From: Lasiosphaeris hirsuta
Lineage: Eukaryota > Ascomycota > Sordariomycetes > Sordariales > Lasiosphaeriaceae
Length of the DNA: 64,000 nucleotides
Assembly (NCBI GenBank): GCA_030549175.1
Contig: JAUKUA010000001.1
Coordinates: forward strand, 4,402,001-4,466,000
Direction: 5' to 3'
Below the pieces are notes generated by a model. The model did no database searches and was not told where the DNA came from. It saw nothing but the letters and a program-made list of their open reading frames with translations. Numbering within the stretch: the stretch's first letter is position 1; every line of letters starts with the position of its first letter. The position numbers were made by a program, and so were the translations under genes. Positions 1 to 10,019 of this stretch are shown one piece after another.

Positions 1-1044
1 CTGGAGTCAAGGCTAGTAGCGGCCACGCTCTGGCCGATGCTCGCGGAATCGCTCAGTAGGCCGATCCGCTCGCTTTCGGTGCTGTTGGCGCGGATCCGCG
101 TGCCGTCGGCCCTCGCAATGCCCACTTCGGCATATGATACGCTGCTGACGGTGCGTTGGCGTGTTTCCCTAATCCGCTCATGTTCCTGGCGCAGCTCGTT
201 GATCTCATCCAGATTACGTCCGGCCTGGCCGCGGGCCTGGTCCCGCAGATCCTGCAGCACTGATGTATTGTTTGATTCGCGGGCCTCCCGCCGCAATCGT
301 CTCCGCTCCTCGCGCTCCGTGATCTGCCGTCGCCGCGCGGCGCGGATCTGATATAATGCGTCCATCTCCTCCTCACGCATCGCCTCCTCCACCTCAGCTG
401 TCGGCATCTCCACCACCACATCGATGCCGTCGCGCTCGCCCTCTCGCCCAAGCACCTGCTCGTTCTCGCCTGGTCGTGGCCGGTACACGGGCAATGTCAT
501 GACGCTGCGGACCGAGACGTTGCGGTCTACGCCGCCGGCGGTTGTGGCACCAGCGGCTGCTCCAGTGCCCGCAGTTCGGGCTGCTGCCAGTGTTTCGGCT
601 GCCCCCTCCCGCTGCGTCCGATTATTCAAGCGAGTCGAGTACTCATTGTTTCCGGTTTGTTGGTAAGCGCCCCGGGAGCGGTGGCCGGGGACCTTCCAGT
701 CGGTCCATAATCGTTTCAAGAAGGGGGTTGGTATGTATTTAGGATTAGGATGGCGGCTGCGGTAGGACCGCAGCACGATAACTGCTGCGATGATGGCGAG
801 GACACCGACGACGACGGCGACAACGATCTGTTGCAGGAGCGGTCAGTTGCCAGATTTGTGCGACGGACACAAGGACAGGAACAAGTGCGATGCTACTTAC
901 GAGACTCGTCTTGCCCGCCGGTTTCCTGTCGTCTCGAGGCCGCAACCTCGACGCTGCCAAGCCAAGCACATTGTCAGCGACGGACAGGTCGAAGACCGGG
1001 ACTGGGACCGGGACCGGTGTCCGTATTGGGATTGGTATCCGCAT
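1..1044 (-). CDS. Single-pass membrane protein, conserved in ascomycetes (3' end outside window)
   Basis: Two exons are visible, 1044-901 and 827-1, joined over a 73-nt intron (GTAAGT donor, branch-like ACTGAC, CAG acceptor). Splicing makes one open frame that runs off the window edge without a stop. Exon 1 is a short Pro/Val-rich stretch. Exon 2 opens with a hydrophobic helix (IVVAVVVGVLAIIAAVIVL), then a basic stop-transfer (RSYRSRH). The cytoplasmic tail holds a conserved block (DRNVSVRSVMTLPVYRP), GREGERDG, an Arg/Glu-rich coiled coil and SYAEVGIARADGTRIRANS. I know the tail as a widespread but uncharacterised ascomycete family; no function is claimed. The start at 1044 is only the first ATG in frame, and an upstream exon with a signal peptide may be missing. 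Confidence 0.7.
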
Positions 1045-3002
1045 GGTTGGGCTGTCGGAATGTCGCGGCGATAGAGGCTCGCGGGAAAAAGATCAATCGG
1101 TCGAGTATCGCTGTCGCCCTGCTACGAAGGACGAAGCTCATGCATTGCGCTGGTGCGCTGGTCTCTAGGAATGGTTTTCGGTGCTTCTCTTGCTCGACGG
1201 TGATTTCCGAGCGGGCGAGAGTCGTCAGCACTTGCGAACGGTCCAAGACGGGGGAGATCGGTCAGCCCGTTCGACAGGTGCCAGGGGGCAAAGCAAATCG
1301 ACTGGAGGGATCCGCAAGACCGCAATTCGCTGGTCGCTCTAGTCCCCGTTCTCCGCCGTCCACGATGTTGTCCCGACAGAGATGACCAACGCTGAAAAGA
1401 CCAAAAAGATGCTAAAGATGCAGCAAGGCAATGTGAAACGCGGCGAGGGAGAGATAGCGTCCTGGGCCGGACCTCTGCTGTAGGGAAAGCAAACTGACTA
1501 AAGACAGTTCATCCCCAATGTCGGAGCCTAGTCGCCAAGGTTGCCCAGAACACTTGGTAAGGCTGCTCGGCTGCAAAGGAGGGACAAAGCAGGGGGTCGG
1601 GATGGGCAGTGCGGCGCGCGATGCTGGGCTTCCAGGGCCCCCAGGGCTTTCAAGCGATGACCGAAGCGGCAAGTGGACGGTGGGATGGCTGGCCGCTGCC
1701 CTCACTTTCATCCGAGTCGCTTCCTTCCGCCCAGCGCCCGTGACCACAGGCCATCCTATCAACGTTAGCTGCCTTGGATACACAAGGATAATCGATTTTA
1801 TTAGTCGCCGTTTCCCAGTGCACGCAGGTTCCCAGGCAGGCAAGTAAGGTATCAGGTTTTCTACTACCAGCGTAGTTGCATGCACAGCAGGTCGGTGGCG
1901 GGGTCTTGCAGCGAGATGCGGGGAGCCGATTTCGTCATGAGAAAACCGCCGCCGCCAAAATTTCGCACTTGATTCCACTCTTTACGAACTTCGTATCGCA
2001 AAAGGAATGGAAAATGGGCCAACTTTTTGGGGCAACCCAAAGACAAAGCCAATATGTCCGCCGGCGATTAGCCCACAGCACACCACCTTTCACCTAGCAT
2101 TGGTCCTCGCACCGATGACGGCTGGGATGTCATGCACTCAATCACTGACGACCACCCGGCCCTGATCGGCCTGAAGCAGGGAAATTTGCGGCCAATCAAT
2201 TGGTGTTTTCAGCTGGCTGGCAATGTCAGCTTCCGTCCGGCCCCCTCTCAGCCGGGCCATCGCCACACTTAAGTTGTTTCTCACCAACTCTCATTTGGGG
2301 CTGTGCCCGGCCATTATCACCAGAGAGCACTTGCAGAATGATTCCTCCTTTCCTGCTCCTGGCTAATATATCATGCCGCTATCCGTATCTGTAAGGTAGG
2401 CGTCGTGTGGCGGGGTTTGTCGAACCCACCGACCACGACTTTTTTGCAGCTGCTGCCATACTCACCCAACCCTGAGACGATCACCTCGGCGGCAGGGTTG
2501 GGTCTGTATCGCCTTGACGTCGAGGTACCTCGTGCAGGCATGAGAGGGAGGACACTCTGTCGGCGAGTCTCTCCATTGGTAGAATACACCGAGGTGAGTT
2601 GCGGCCAATTGGATGCGACCGGCCATTTCTCAGCCTCTGCGCCGTTACCTCTGGCAACTTTTGGTGGATCTAGGCTAGGATCTGGCAAGCGCAGCCGCCC
2701 GGTCCCGAAAACGGCCATCCATCCACACTGCACAAGCACAAGCACGAGCACAAGCACATGCCGATACCGATTCTGGCCGTAGCCATTGCGAATTGCATCA
2801 TCATTTCCAGATAGCATTTCCCAACGAGGATCGAACCACTGGCATCCTTGCGAGCTTCGGATTGAAATTGTCAGCTACCCCCATGCGAGCAGCCAGGTTC
2901 CCGTATTCTCTTCGCTATCCGTCCCCACGGGCTTGTTTCAAGTTTGGCTTGCACCCCCTCCGCCAACCTAGAGTCTCTCGAGCATTCTCACTCTCGCCCA
3001 CC
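1045..3002. other. Intergenic, no supported gene
   Basis: Open frames on both strands here are short, rich in Pro, Arg and Ser, and show no family signature or sensible splice partners. The last few hundred bases presumably hold the promoter and leader of the RraA-like gene at 3003. A short run of alternating GCACAA/GCACGA-type repeats lies at about 2728-2760. Confidence 0.5.
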
Positions 3003-3803
3003 ATGGCAGATGTCACAGGAGACCCCATTGTGAAGGCATTGCAGGAGTACACCACCTGCGATGTTTCAGACGCCCTCTGCAAGCTCAAATTCCGCAATGG
3101 TGGCTTCCTCTCTGGCCTCACCCTTTGGTCGCCCCAGCGCCAGGAGGGATCAACCAAGATTGTGGGCCCCGCATATACCGTTCAATATGTACCTCTAGAC
3201 GACCCGCTGCCCAAGCACCCTACTCACTATGTCCGGCCCGCCTCTCAGGCCCCGAACACAAACAGCTATCAAGACTGACGCCCTAAGCAGATTGACTCAG
3301 TCCCCCATGGCGCCGTTGTATTTGTCTCATGCCCGCCAAAAACACCCAACGCCGCCTACGGGGGCTTGATGTCGGCACGCGCCAAGGCTCAAGGCGCCGT
3401 GGCATCTGTCATTGACGGCCGCTTTCGGGATTTGCAAGAACAGCGAGACCTCGAGTTTCCTGTGCGTGTTTGTATCAAAAACACAAAGTGAGAAGGGACC
3501 ATGATAATCTAACTTGTGTGATAGATATTCGCCCGCGATGTCGGCACTGCACCTCCAGCTGAACTGCTCAAGGTCGCTGCCGTAAATGTCCCTGTCAAGC
3601 TGCAGGCGGATGAGCAAGACATGACCATCCAACCTGGCGACTACATCATTGGGGATATCAATGGCGTCGTTGTCCTGCCGAAACACCTCGCTGAGTTGGC
3701 GCTTCCGCTCATGGCAAAACAGGTCGAGGCCGATTCAGCCATGGCGGCAGCAATTCAAGGAGGTATGACCTTTACCGAAGCGAGCAAGAAGTTTAGGTCA
3801 TGA
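3003..3803 (+). CDS. RraA-like / 4-hydroxy-4-methyl-2-oxoglutarate aldolase family protein
   Basis: Three exons (3003-3230, 3291-3461, 3525-3803) give 225 residues, normal for the family. Introns have donors GTCCGG and GTGCGT and acceptors AAGCAG and GATAG; reading frames join cleanly. N-terminal helix with DVSDALCKL, then the family core GGLMSARAKAQGA..IDGRFRD, in which G..A..G and the DGxxRD motif match the divalent-metal and 2-oxo-acid site of RraA-fold aldolases. The C-terminus has PGDYIIGDINGVVVLP, also typical. In characterised relatives the fold cleaves 4-hydroxy-4-methyl-2-oxoglutarate or decarboxylates oxaloacetate; fungal members are mostly untested, so the substrate is an inference. 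No signal peptide is seen, so it is likely cytosolic. The gene looks intact and stands alone. Confidence 0.88.
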
Positions 3804-4968
3804 TGCAGCATAACTCGAGCAGGACAGGAATGTACACGACTTTTGAATCCCTGGCGGTATTACGCAACTGAAGAGTTACTCCCAAGTCTCTCCGGTTGGT
3901 TCTAGTACTGAAGACTGGTAAAGAGCCAAACGCTACAATGAAAACAAAAGCCCTTTCGTCTCAAAAAGCCTAGGCCAGCCTCTTTTCTTGGCAACTCAAA
4001 ACAGCTGCCCGTGAGCTGACTACCATGTTATTTTTGCGTTGCTGGTTCGTCGTTGGAGGCGGGGCCGTAGAGCCCCATCCTGCCGGGAAAGCCATGACGA
4101 GAAAGCCGACAAGAGCCCACCAAATCAAAAAGCACTGATTGCTCTTCTGGCAGTTGGTTTGATCAGTCCAGATCAGCTCCGGCTCAGCTCCGGCTAATAG
4201 CTACCTAATTAAAGCCACATCACACAGCACGGCTTTGCTAAAAAGTGCAATTTTTGCCGGAGCCCAAAAATGGACCCAGTTTCTGCAGGGGCCCAGAACT
4301 GTGACACTTGAATTTGTAATAGCTATTGCCTAAAAACTTCATAGATAATTTGTCTCTCTTTCCTGTTAAGGTTGGGCAGACGATAAACCGTTAGGCTTAT
4401 GATATAGGCTTTTCAGGCTTGTAATACATCGATACCATTCTCTCACCAATAGAGGCGAAACAGGAATATACATCAACCTTGGGATTATGACAAGGTACGC
4501 TTTAGGGATTAAGTTGTAGATAAAGTAACAGGTTAGTTTGTGGCATTACTATCATAACGACTCCCCGCGGTGTCCTTGTTTTAGGGCCCAGCATATACTG
4601 GTACATGTTGTGGGATAGTACATGACATCCTAGACGAATCCCTAGGACAGTATGGAGTAACCTGGCACCAAAATTGGGATGGCATTTAGCATACCAGTAT
4701 ATTATAGGGTATGGTACATAATATCTTGGAATCTAGAATATACCAACCCGTACATGTTGCACTAGCCCACAGCATAATTACCGGTATATAGCATACCAGC
4801 TTAGAAAGTACTAGTGTATAATATCCTAGAAATTACCAGTATATAGCAACGGTTGGACACGGAACGGTACCGACCTCCACTCCGGTATGACTACATCCGG
4901 ATTCCCCGGCATGCGGGCACACCCAACTACCATTACACAACGGGGCTCCGGTTCAGCTGCGGCAGCTC
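3804..4968. other. Intergenic; AT-rich degenerate stretch at about 4300-4860
   Basis: The first 500 bases look like ordinary 3' flank. From about 4300 the sequence turns AT-rich and full of imperfect short repeats around TACCAGTATA and TAGCATACCAG. This is the appearance of old, RIP-worn repeat DNA. No frame of useful length is present. Confidence 0.45.
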
Positions 4969-6044
4969 CTAATTCTCACTTGTGACCATCGCCTTCAGAA
5001 ACATCTGTATCCATCCCGCAGCCGAGCTTCGAAAGCCCAACCCGTCGGACAGGGCCGGCATCTGCTGCACGAAATCCCAATTACCTTCGATCTCCTGCAC
5101 CACCAGTGGTGGATTGTCTAGGTTGAACCGCTCCACGTTATAAACAACTATGTGATGACCGACATACAACACAGCTTCAACAATCCCTGAAAGGGTGATA
5201 ATGACAATCCACCACTCTCATCGGCATTCTCCCAGAACATGCCATCCCAACGGACTACAACCTCTTTAAAAGTGCCACGCGAGCAAACCCATTTTCGACT
5301 CGTCTCTGGGCTGTGCAGTCTGATCAATCATAATGAACTGACCTCGTGGAGGTGTAAACCTAAGCGTCTCATCCCGAGGATTGTTGAAAATCACCCGCTG
5401 CTCAATGCACTTGCGGAATTGAGCTAGGTGAAATAACGGGGTTGCAACTGCCTCATTGTATTCCTTGTTCTGTCTCTCTGGAAAAAGCCAGAGAGCCTCT
5501 CTTATAGTTGTGTATGGTGGCAAGCCGAATGGCTGCAATTGCGCGTCTGTGGCAATGGTTACAAATTCATAGTTCTGGCCAAATCTAGACTCTTCGCAAC
5601 TGAAATCCAAACTATAGCTTTTGGCATGTGTTCTGGCACTGCGTGCCAGAACCCCCTTCTTTCTGACAGATTGACAGACAACGTATATAACTAAAAGTGG
5701 CAGAATGGAAGAGCCAACAGTTCCCTATAGTAATTACATGGAACTAGACATGCCGTGCGTGTTGTCAAAAGCTCGGGAGGGTTCTTCAAAGTAGGTACCT
5801 CCAAGGGACCTTGAGAGCGCTGATTGCATGCACAACGTGGAGCATAAGCAGCCTCCAGTACCACTAGGTCAGTTGAGGTGTACTGGGTGTTGCACCGAAG
5901 CGAAGTAAGATATGTCTCGAAATAAAAATATTCCATTGGCCGAAATTGGTGGGAGTTATAAGTTTCTCGGGTGTAAAAACAGAGGAGAGGATACCTAAAC
6001 TCGGTAATTGCCAGTCTAACCCAGCCCAGCCCAATCCTCCTCAC
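4969..6044 (-). pseudogene. Decayed gene of unknown fungal family
   Basis: Three coding-like blocks lie in order on the minus strand: 6044-5691 (Cys-containing, ..LRCNTQY..CACNQRS..), 5610 to about 5330 (SCEESRFGQNYEFVTIATDA .. EALWLFPERQNKEYNEAV) and 5172-4969 (YVGHHIVVYNVERFNL .. WDFVQQMPALSDGLG). Blocks 2 and 3 are bridged by a plausible intron (donor GTCAGT inside PPR|EVVVRWDGMFWEN). After DESGG, however, the frame must slip by one base to reach IVEAVLYVGHH, and no intron of workable size fits. Between blocks 1 and 2 lies a stop and a perfect palindrome. The blocks look like one protein with an N-terminal Cys-rich part, but I do not recognise the family. Most likely an inactivated copy. 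Confidence 0.5.
5630..5652. repeat. Perfect 10-bp inverted repeat with 3-nt loop
   Basis: GTTCTGGCAC, loop TGC, then GTGCCAGAAC. It lies between two blocks of a broken gene, where an intron or continuous coding sequence would be expected. It may be a scar of an excised foldback element or chance; a transcript would form a strong hairpin. Confidence 0.7.
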
Positions 6045-6060
6045 AGGTTCCGATAAGCCT

Positions 6061-6510
6061 CGGCCGTCATGTTGTTAGCTTCATTGTTCAAGATCGGGGA
6101 CCTCAGCGGAACCAGGCCGTCAGGCTTCCTCAGGGCTTTCCACACAGCGTTATTAATAAAGTGGACGCAGTGCTCGTCCTGCCACTCTATAAGGTAGTTA
6201 AAGTTCCAGCACTTACGCGTAATGTTAAAGTCCAGGAAGGGTTCGCCCTAGTGCTCAAACCAGTTAAAGGTAATAAGCTCAAAGCTCGGTCAGCATATAA
6301 GGTACTTGCTTAATTAGCGTCTCCTGGTAGTGGCTTAAGTGAGTAAGGTAGATAGTCGTAATGCCGTTAGGGTAATAATGCTTTAGTTATAGTAGAGGCT
6401 CTTACGTATCAAGTTAAGGTAATAGAGGAGGTAAATACCGTCTAACTGGTCCAGGTAAGCGTCCAAGCCCATACCCTAGCTAACGGGTATCTGAACTACC
6501 ATCGACGTGT
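6061..6510 (-). pseudogene. RIP-worn coding remnant, unknown family
   Basis: On the minus strand a clear protein-like stretch is legible (FNWFEH*GEPFLDFNITRKC, NYLIEWQDEHCVHFINNAVW, ALRKPDGLVPL) but is punctuated by stops. Upstream of it GLDAYLDQLDGIYLLYYLNL can also be read. The strand is rich in TA dinucleotides where CA or TG would be expected, as after RIP. I do not recognise the family. It may belong to the same ancestral locus as the broken gene at 4969-6044. Confidence 0.4.
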
Positions 6511-6677
6511 TCTTACCTAGCCTCTCAACGTTTAAGCTCTTCAACACCAGTACACCCAGGGGCCGCCCCTTGGGTTCCCAGCGTGGATGCTTGAGCAATG
6601 CCGGCTAGCTGCACAGCGGCATAACTTCCCCGACATATGAATACAACGCATAACTACCTAGCTAATCACGTATATGC

Positions 6678-7235
6678 TTACGACCTGCAGGCCAGGTTGA
6701 GATTCTCGAATGCTTCTAAAGTCACTGCTCCAAGCACCGTGAAACGGGTACCCAATCCACTGCTGCTAGAACATGCTTCCATCGCCAGCTCCACTCTTTC
6801 CCCCGAGTTCACACACCCCCGATACGCAACGCGCCACACACCATGGACACGATCCCCGACCTCAAAACCCAACGATTGGATCCGCTCCTGGCTGAAAGTC
6901 TCAGCGGTGACGGCATCATCTCTAGGCATCATTCTCCTCAACAGAAAAACCTGCGGCGTGTTTCCAAACGCCGTCATGGTCGCTCGGATGTACCGAGTCA
7001 ACACGGCTGAGAGCGGCGACGTTTCGAGATGCGACAGTGGTATCGGTCGAGATGCTACTCGCTCGTAGGCGAGGATCCATTGTGAGTCGTCTTCCACGAC
7101 ATCCGAGGGCATGCAGGTGGGCTTGCGTACGTTGGCGAGGATTTTGTCAGAGGGGGATTGGCGGTGGTTGGTTTCTGCAATGACGTGAGGAGAGACTTTG
7201 CGGTGGAGGTAGTGCTTGAGTGAGGGGCATGCCGA
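6678..7235 (-). pseudogene. Fragment of a conserved fungal hypothetical protein
   Basis: A frame of 185 codons is open from just after a TGA at 7238-7236 to a TAG at 6678. Its content looks coding: PSDKILANVRKPTCMPSDVV, QWILAYERVASRPIPLSHLE, TRYIRATMTAFGNTPQ, VFLLRRMMPRDDAV, LGFEVGDRVHGVWRVAYRG and GERVELAMEAC. The first in-frame ATG is at 7112, in the middle of the conserved-looking part, so the true 5' end (perhaps another exon) is missing. The C-terminal third after MEAC turns low-complexity and looks out of register. I know similar fungal proteins only as uncharacterised. Probably a truncated copy. Confidence 0.4.
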
Positions 7236-7284
7236 TCACCCACCGATTAATGGATAGGTACATCTACGGTGTTGTTCCATACAT

Positions 7285-8625
7285 CTATTCCCCCTTCTCC
7301 ATGTCAACGACCCTCGAACCGGGCTCTACCACATCGGTATACCGAGGCGGGCCTTCAACTCTTTGACTCTCACGAACCAAAGCAACACAGTGTTGTATTT
7401 CCTTCGCGTTGATCTTGTGCATGGTTGGGCCATGACTATCACTCCATTCAAAGGTCCACATCGCATGCCCAAACCCGTATGACCGGTTTAGTGGTTCCGA
7501 TTTCTGCTGTGTTTTCCAGCACCCAGTGTCCGAATCGCCGTCGCCGAGACATTTCTATGTAGTGAATACCAGGAGCCTTCCCTTGGACCAACCTGGAGCA
7601 ACATCAGGCACTATGTTGGTTGCATAGTCGGTATAGCAATGTGGGCAGCACCTCCTGCAGCATGTCGTCAGTGTTTGTGTGTTGGAAAGAAGGGAACCGG
7701 TACGTACAGTGCTGCGAATGCGACGCTGTCGAGGCAATTGCAGTCAGCTTCGTGGAACAGTGCGCACCGAAGCCGTTTGTGGATGTCGACCTGTCCCGGT
7801 TGTAAGGGAGCAGTCTCATATGCTAGAACATTCATGGGAAGCGAGAAGGTTGGATTAACACCAAATCTAGCCATGTTCGGGACCAGGAAGGGATATTCCT
7901 CCGCCCACCTAAGGTGTCTGCAGATGGGGTCGGCATGCGTGAGGGTATGCCCGATTTCGTACAGGGTAAGAGGCGTAGCTGTGTGGTTAGGCCCAATATA
8001 AGTCGCCAGCACATCTTGTTGTCGCATGGTTAAAGTCCGGTATCCGCGGTCGATTCTGAAGCGGGTGAACGAGAATCCGCGCCCCGTTGATTGACCGAAA
8101 GGCCTGGTGAGGTCAGCCGCCAGCTCCTCCGTGGTGGGAGCGTCGACTTCATGCCGGCCCTTTTTATGTGGGCAAGACTTCCAGGCCTTCGCAACCTCAT
8201 CGAGTTTGGGCAATCGACAACCCCCGGTTTCAGCAGAGCGGCCAAGTGGGCGTGGCTCTAACACTCCGTGTAACGGGGCGACGGGGGAAGGTCTCCCTCT
8301 TTCGTCACCGTTACTGCCTGTCCACGCCGATGACATCGCGGTCTTGATCCTTTCCAGGGCGGTAGACATGTCGATGGATGGTGTCGATGAATGGTGTATC
8401 AGGAATTGCTGCGCAACTTTCCCGTCGACATCGCCTTTTATATCCAACCAATTGTGCCTCGGCAGGTACAAGGTTTCGGTACATGTAGAGCCGTCAGCCA
8501 CAAAGTAAATCGTGACTCTATGGCTGCGGTTCCGGCCGTTACTTCAGTCCATGGAAGCCGTGGTGCCAGCTAGCTCACGCGGATTGAGGACCTCGGGAGG
8601 CCGCGATGTGTCGGGCGTGTGTCAT
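7285..8625 (-). pseudogene. Conserved-looking unknown protein, frame split by one in-frame TAG
   Basis: Three exons: 8625-8579 (ATG start), 8523-7708 and 7654 onward. Introns of 55 nt (GTGAGC..CGCAG) and 53 nt (GTACGT..ACTGAC..CTGCAG) keep frame exactly. Translation runs to a TAG at 7557-7555 (320 residues). The same frame then stays open 89 more codons to a TAG at 7287-7285, with coding-like content (GDGDSDTGCWKTQQKS, YGFGHAMWTFEWSD, CVALVRESQRVEGPPRY). A TGG-to-TAG change is the simplest reading. Notable parts: LTMRQQDVLATYIGPNHTAT, CALFHEADCNCLDSVAFAAL, CCPHCYTDYATN (a Cys/His-rich patch). No signal peptide or membrane helix. Function unknown. If the TAG is the true stop, the gene is simply shorter. 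Confidence 0.6.
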
Positions 8626-8683
8626 AGACGAGTTGAAGTGGCGCCTACTTGGAGCGCCATGCCTCAGACTCCGACTGGATTCC

Positions 8684-8890
8684 TGTTGGAAGAGTGAATG
8701 GTGGCCTCCAGTGAATGGTGGCGCCCCAGTGGATGGCCTTCCAGAAGGTGTAGCCGCCTCTGATAAGTAGATAGCTTAGCGTGGTTCTGGTGTGGCCACC
8801 CATAAAAGGTGGGCCAGAGATTTCTCCGGGCCAGAACCACAACCATCACCACACAATATTATCACCTTCGTTGTGTTGCCCACCAACATG
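8684..8890. repeat. Dispersed foldback repeat, copy A
   Basis: Closely matches 18668-18838 (copy B), e.g. TTCCAGAAGGTG..TAGCCGCCTC and AGATAGCTTAGCGTGGTTCT. Inside, GTGGTTCTGG (8781-8790) and CCAGAACCAC (8831-8840) can pair as a 10-bp stem with about a 40-nt loop. Copy A carries an extra duplicated GTGAATGGTGG segment on its left that B lacks. Probably a non-autonomous mobile element or its remnant. Confidence 0.75.
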
Positions 8891-9366
8891 TACTCTGTCT
8901 GCGTGCCGGCCCGTTATGCATTCCGCTACAACAAGCATTGGAGTGCCGGTGAGAGCTATTTTACAGAGTATACGAATCTACGCTCAGGAATGGATCGATA
9001 AGTTGGATCAGCATGCAGCGCCAAGGGCGTTTGCGCCCCCCCCTCTATCTACCTCCTGCGCAGGGAAAGCGCAAGTTTGGGCAGATAATGCTGCAGGTTC
9101 TAATTCTTTAAGCTGAATAAAGCTGGAATGGCGTAGTTTTGAGGCATTTGGCGGGACTGAAGACGTTACAAGTAGGCTTCCGATGTGTGTGTAAAGCGGT
9201 TGGGGAGTTCTGGAGATTATATGCAATAGTACGGTTCAGGGGGGATATGCAAGATAAGCTCACGAGAGGAAAGGGCTTATGAGTGGACTTCCGTGGTGGC
9301 TTTTTAGCATTGAAACGCCTGTGTTGTGCCGTGGGCAGACCCTTGATGTATAGGTAGGCATCGATG

Positions 9367-9372
9367 TATAAA
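9367..9372 (+). promoter_or_regulatory. TATA box-like element
   Basis: TATAAA, 114 bp before the ATG at 9481. It is followed by a pyrimidine-rich stretch (CTTCCTCTTCCCTTCTCCTC) of the kind seen at fungal transcription starts. Assignment to the small gene at 9481 is an inference. Confidence 0.4.
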
Positions 9373-9480
9373 GGAGAAGCTTCCTCTTCCCTTCTCCTCC
9401 GACAAGACCACTTTCCCGAGACACCAAACTCTGAATCACAACCAATAAATCCCAGGATCACACAAAAAAATACCGTTACC

Positions 9481-9770
9481 ATGATTGAGTCCACCAACAA
9501 CGCCGCCCAAGAGTCCCGTGCTCAGCCGTGGAAACGTGTCTGGCCGCCCGCCGCGACGCGCTCCACTGCGACTCGAGACAATGCCACCGCCGATGACCTC
9601 TCAGTCGAGGAGCTGACCAACCAGCGTGCGTTTGGTAGCCACGCATCCAACACCAAGGGCAAGATTGCCCACATTGCCAAGTCCGAGTCCGAGTCCGAGT
9701 CGGAATGTAAATCTCATTCATTGCTAGCTTCTAGGTTGCATTCTAGTGTTCTGACTCATTCTTCATAGAA
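9481..9770 (+). CDS. Small hydrophilic protein, 75 residues, unknown
   Basis: Exon 9481-9706 starts with an ATG in good context (ACCATGA). A 62-nt intron follows (GTAAAT..TTCTGAC..CATAG). The intron splits the stop codon: T before it, AA after it, giving TAA at once. The protein begins MIESTNNAAQESRAQPWKRV and ends with an (SE) repeat, SESESESE; it is polar, with no signal peptide. A TATA-like box and CT-rich leader support real transcription. Without splicing, the frame would instead continue 20-odd codons to a TAG at 9768. I do not recognise the family. Confidence 0.45.
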
Positions 9771-10019
9771 ATTTGCTTTACTCGACTATGCTCAGTTCAG
9801 CGACAGGATGTAGCATCACCCAAGTTGGTGTAATGCTTTGAAACAGAAAGTTGGAAGCGAGGGGTGAAAGAGAAAACAGATCCCATGTATCAATACTACA
9901 GATACTCAAGGACACCCCCAATATTGACCATTCCCGTGGTTAAGCTTGCTCTGAATGAGGTGATGTTTCGGACTTGTGCTGTCCTGATTGAGAAACAAGT
10001 TGTTTTGTAAATCCGTTGT

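Noticed and set aside
1412..1978. Minus-strand frame of 188 codons
   Set aside because: Low-complexity Pro/Ser/Arg content, no motif, start near MESSAKFW without support and no partner exons; probably chance in GC-rich DNA.
2817..2850. tRNA T-arm-like GGTTCGATCC on the minus strand
   Set aside because: The flanking bases do not form a T-stem, and no anticodon or acceptor stem can be placed.
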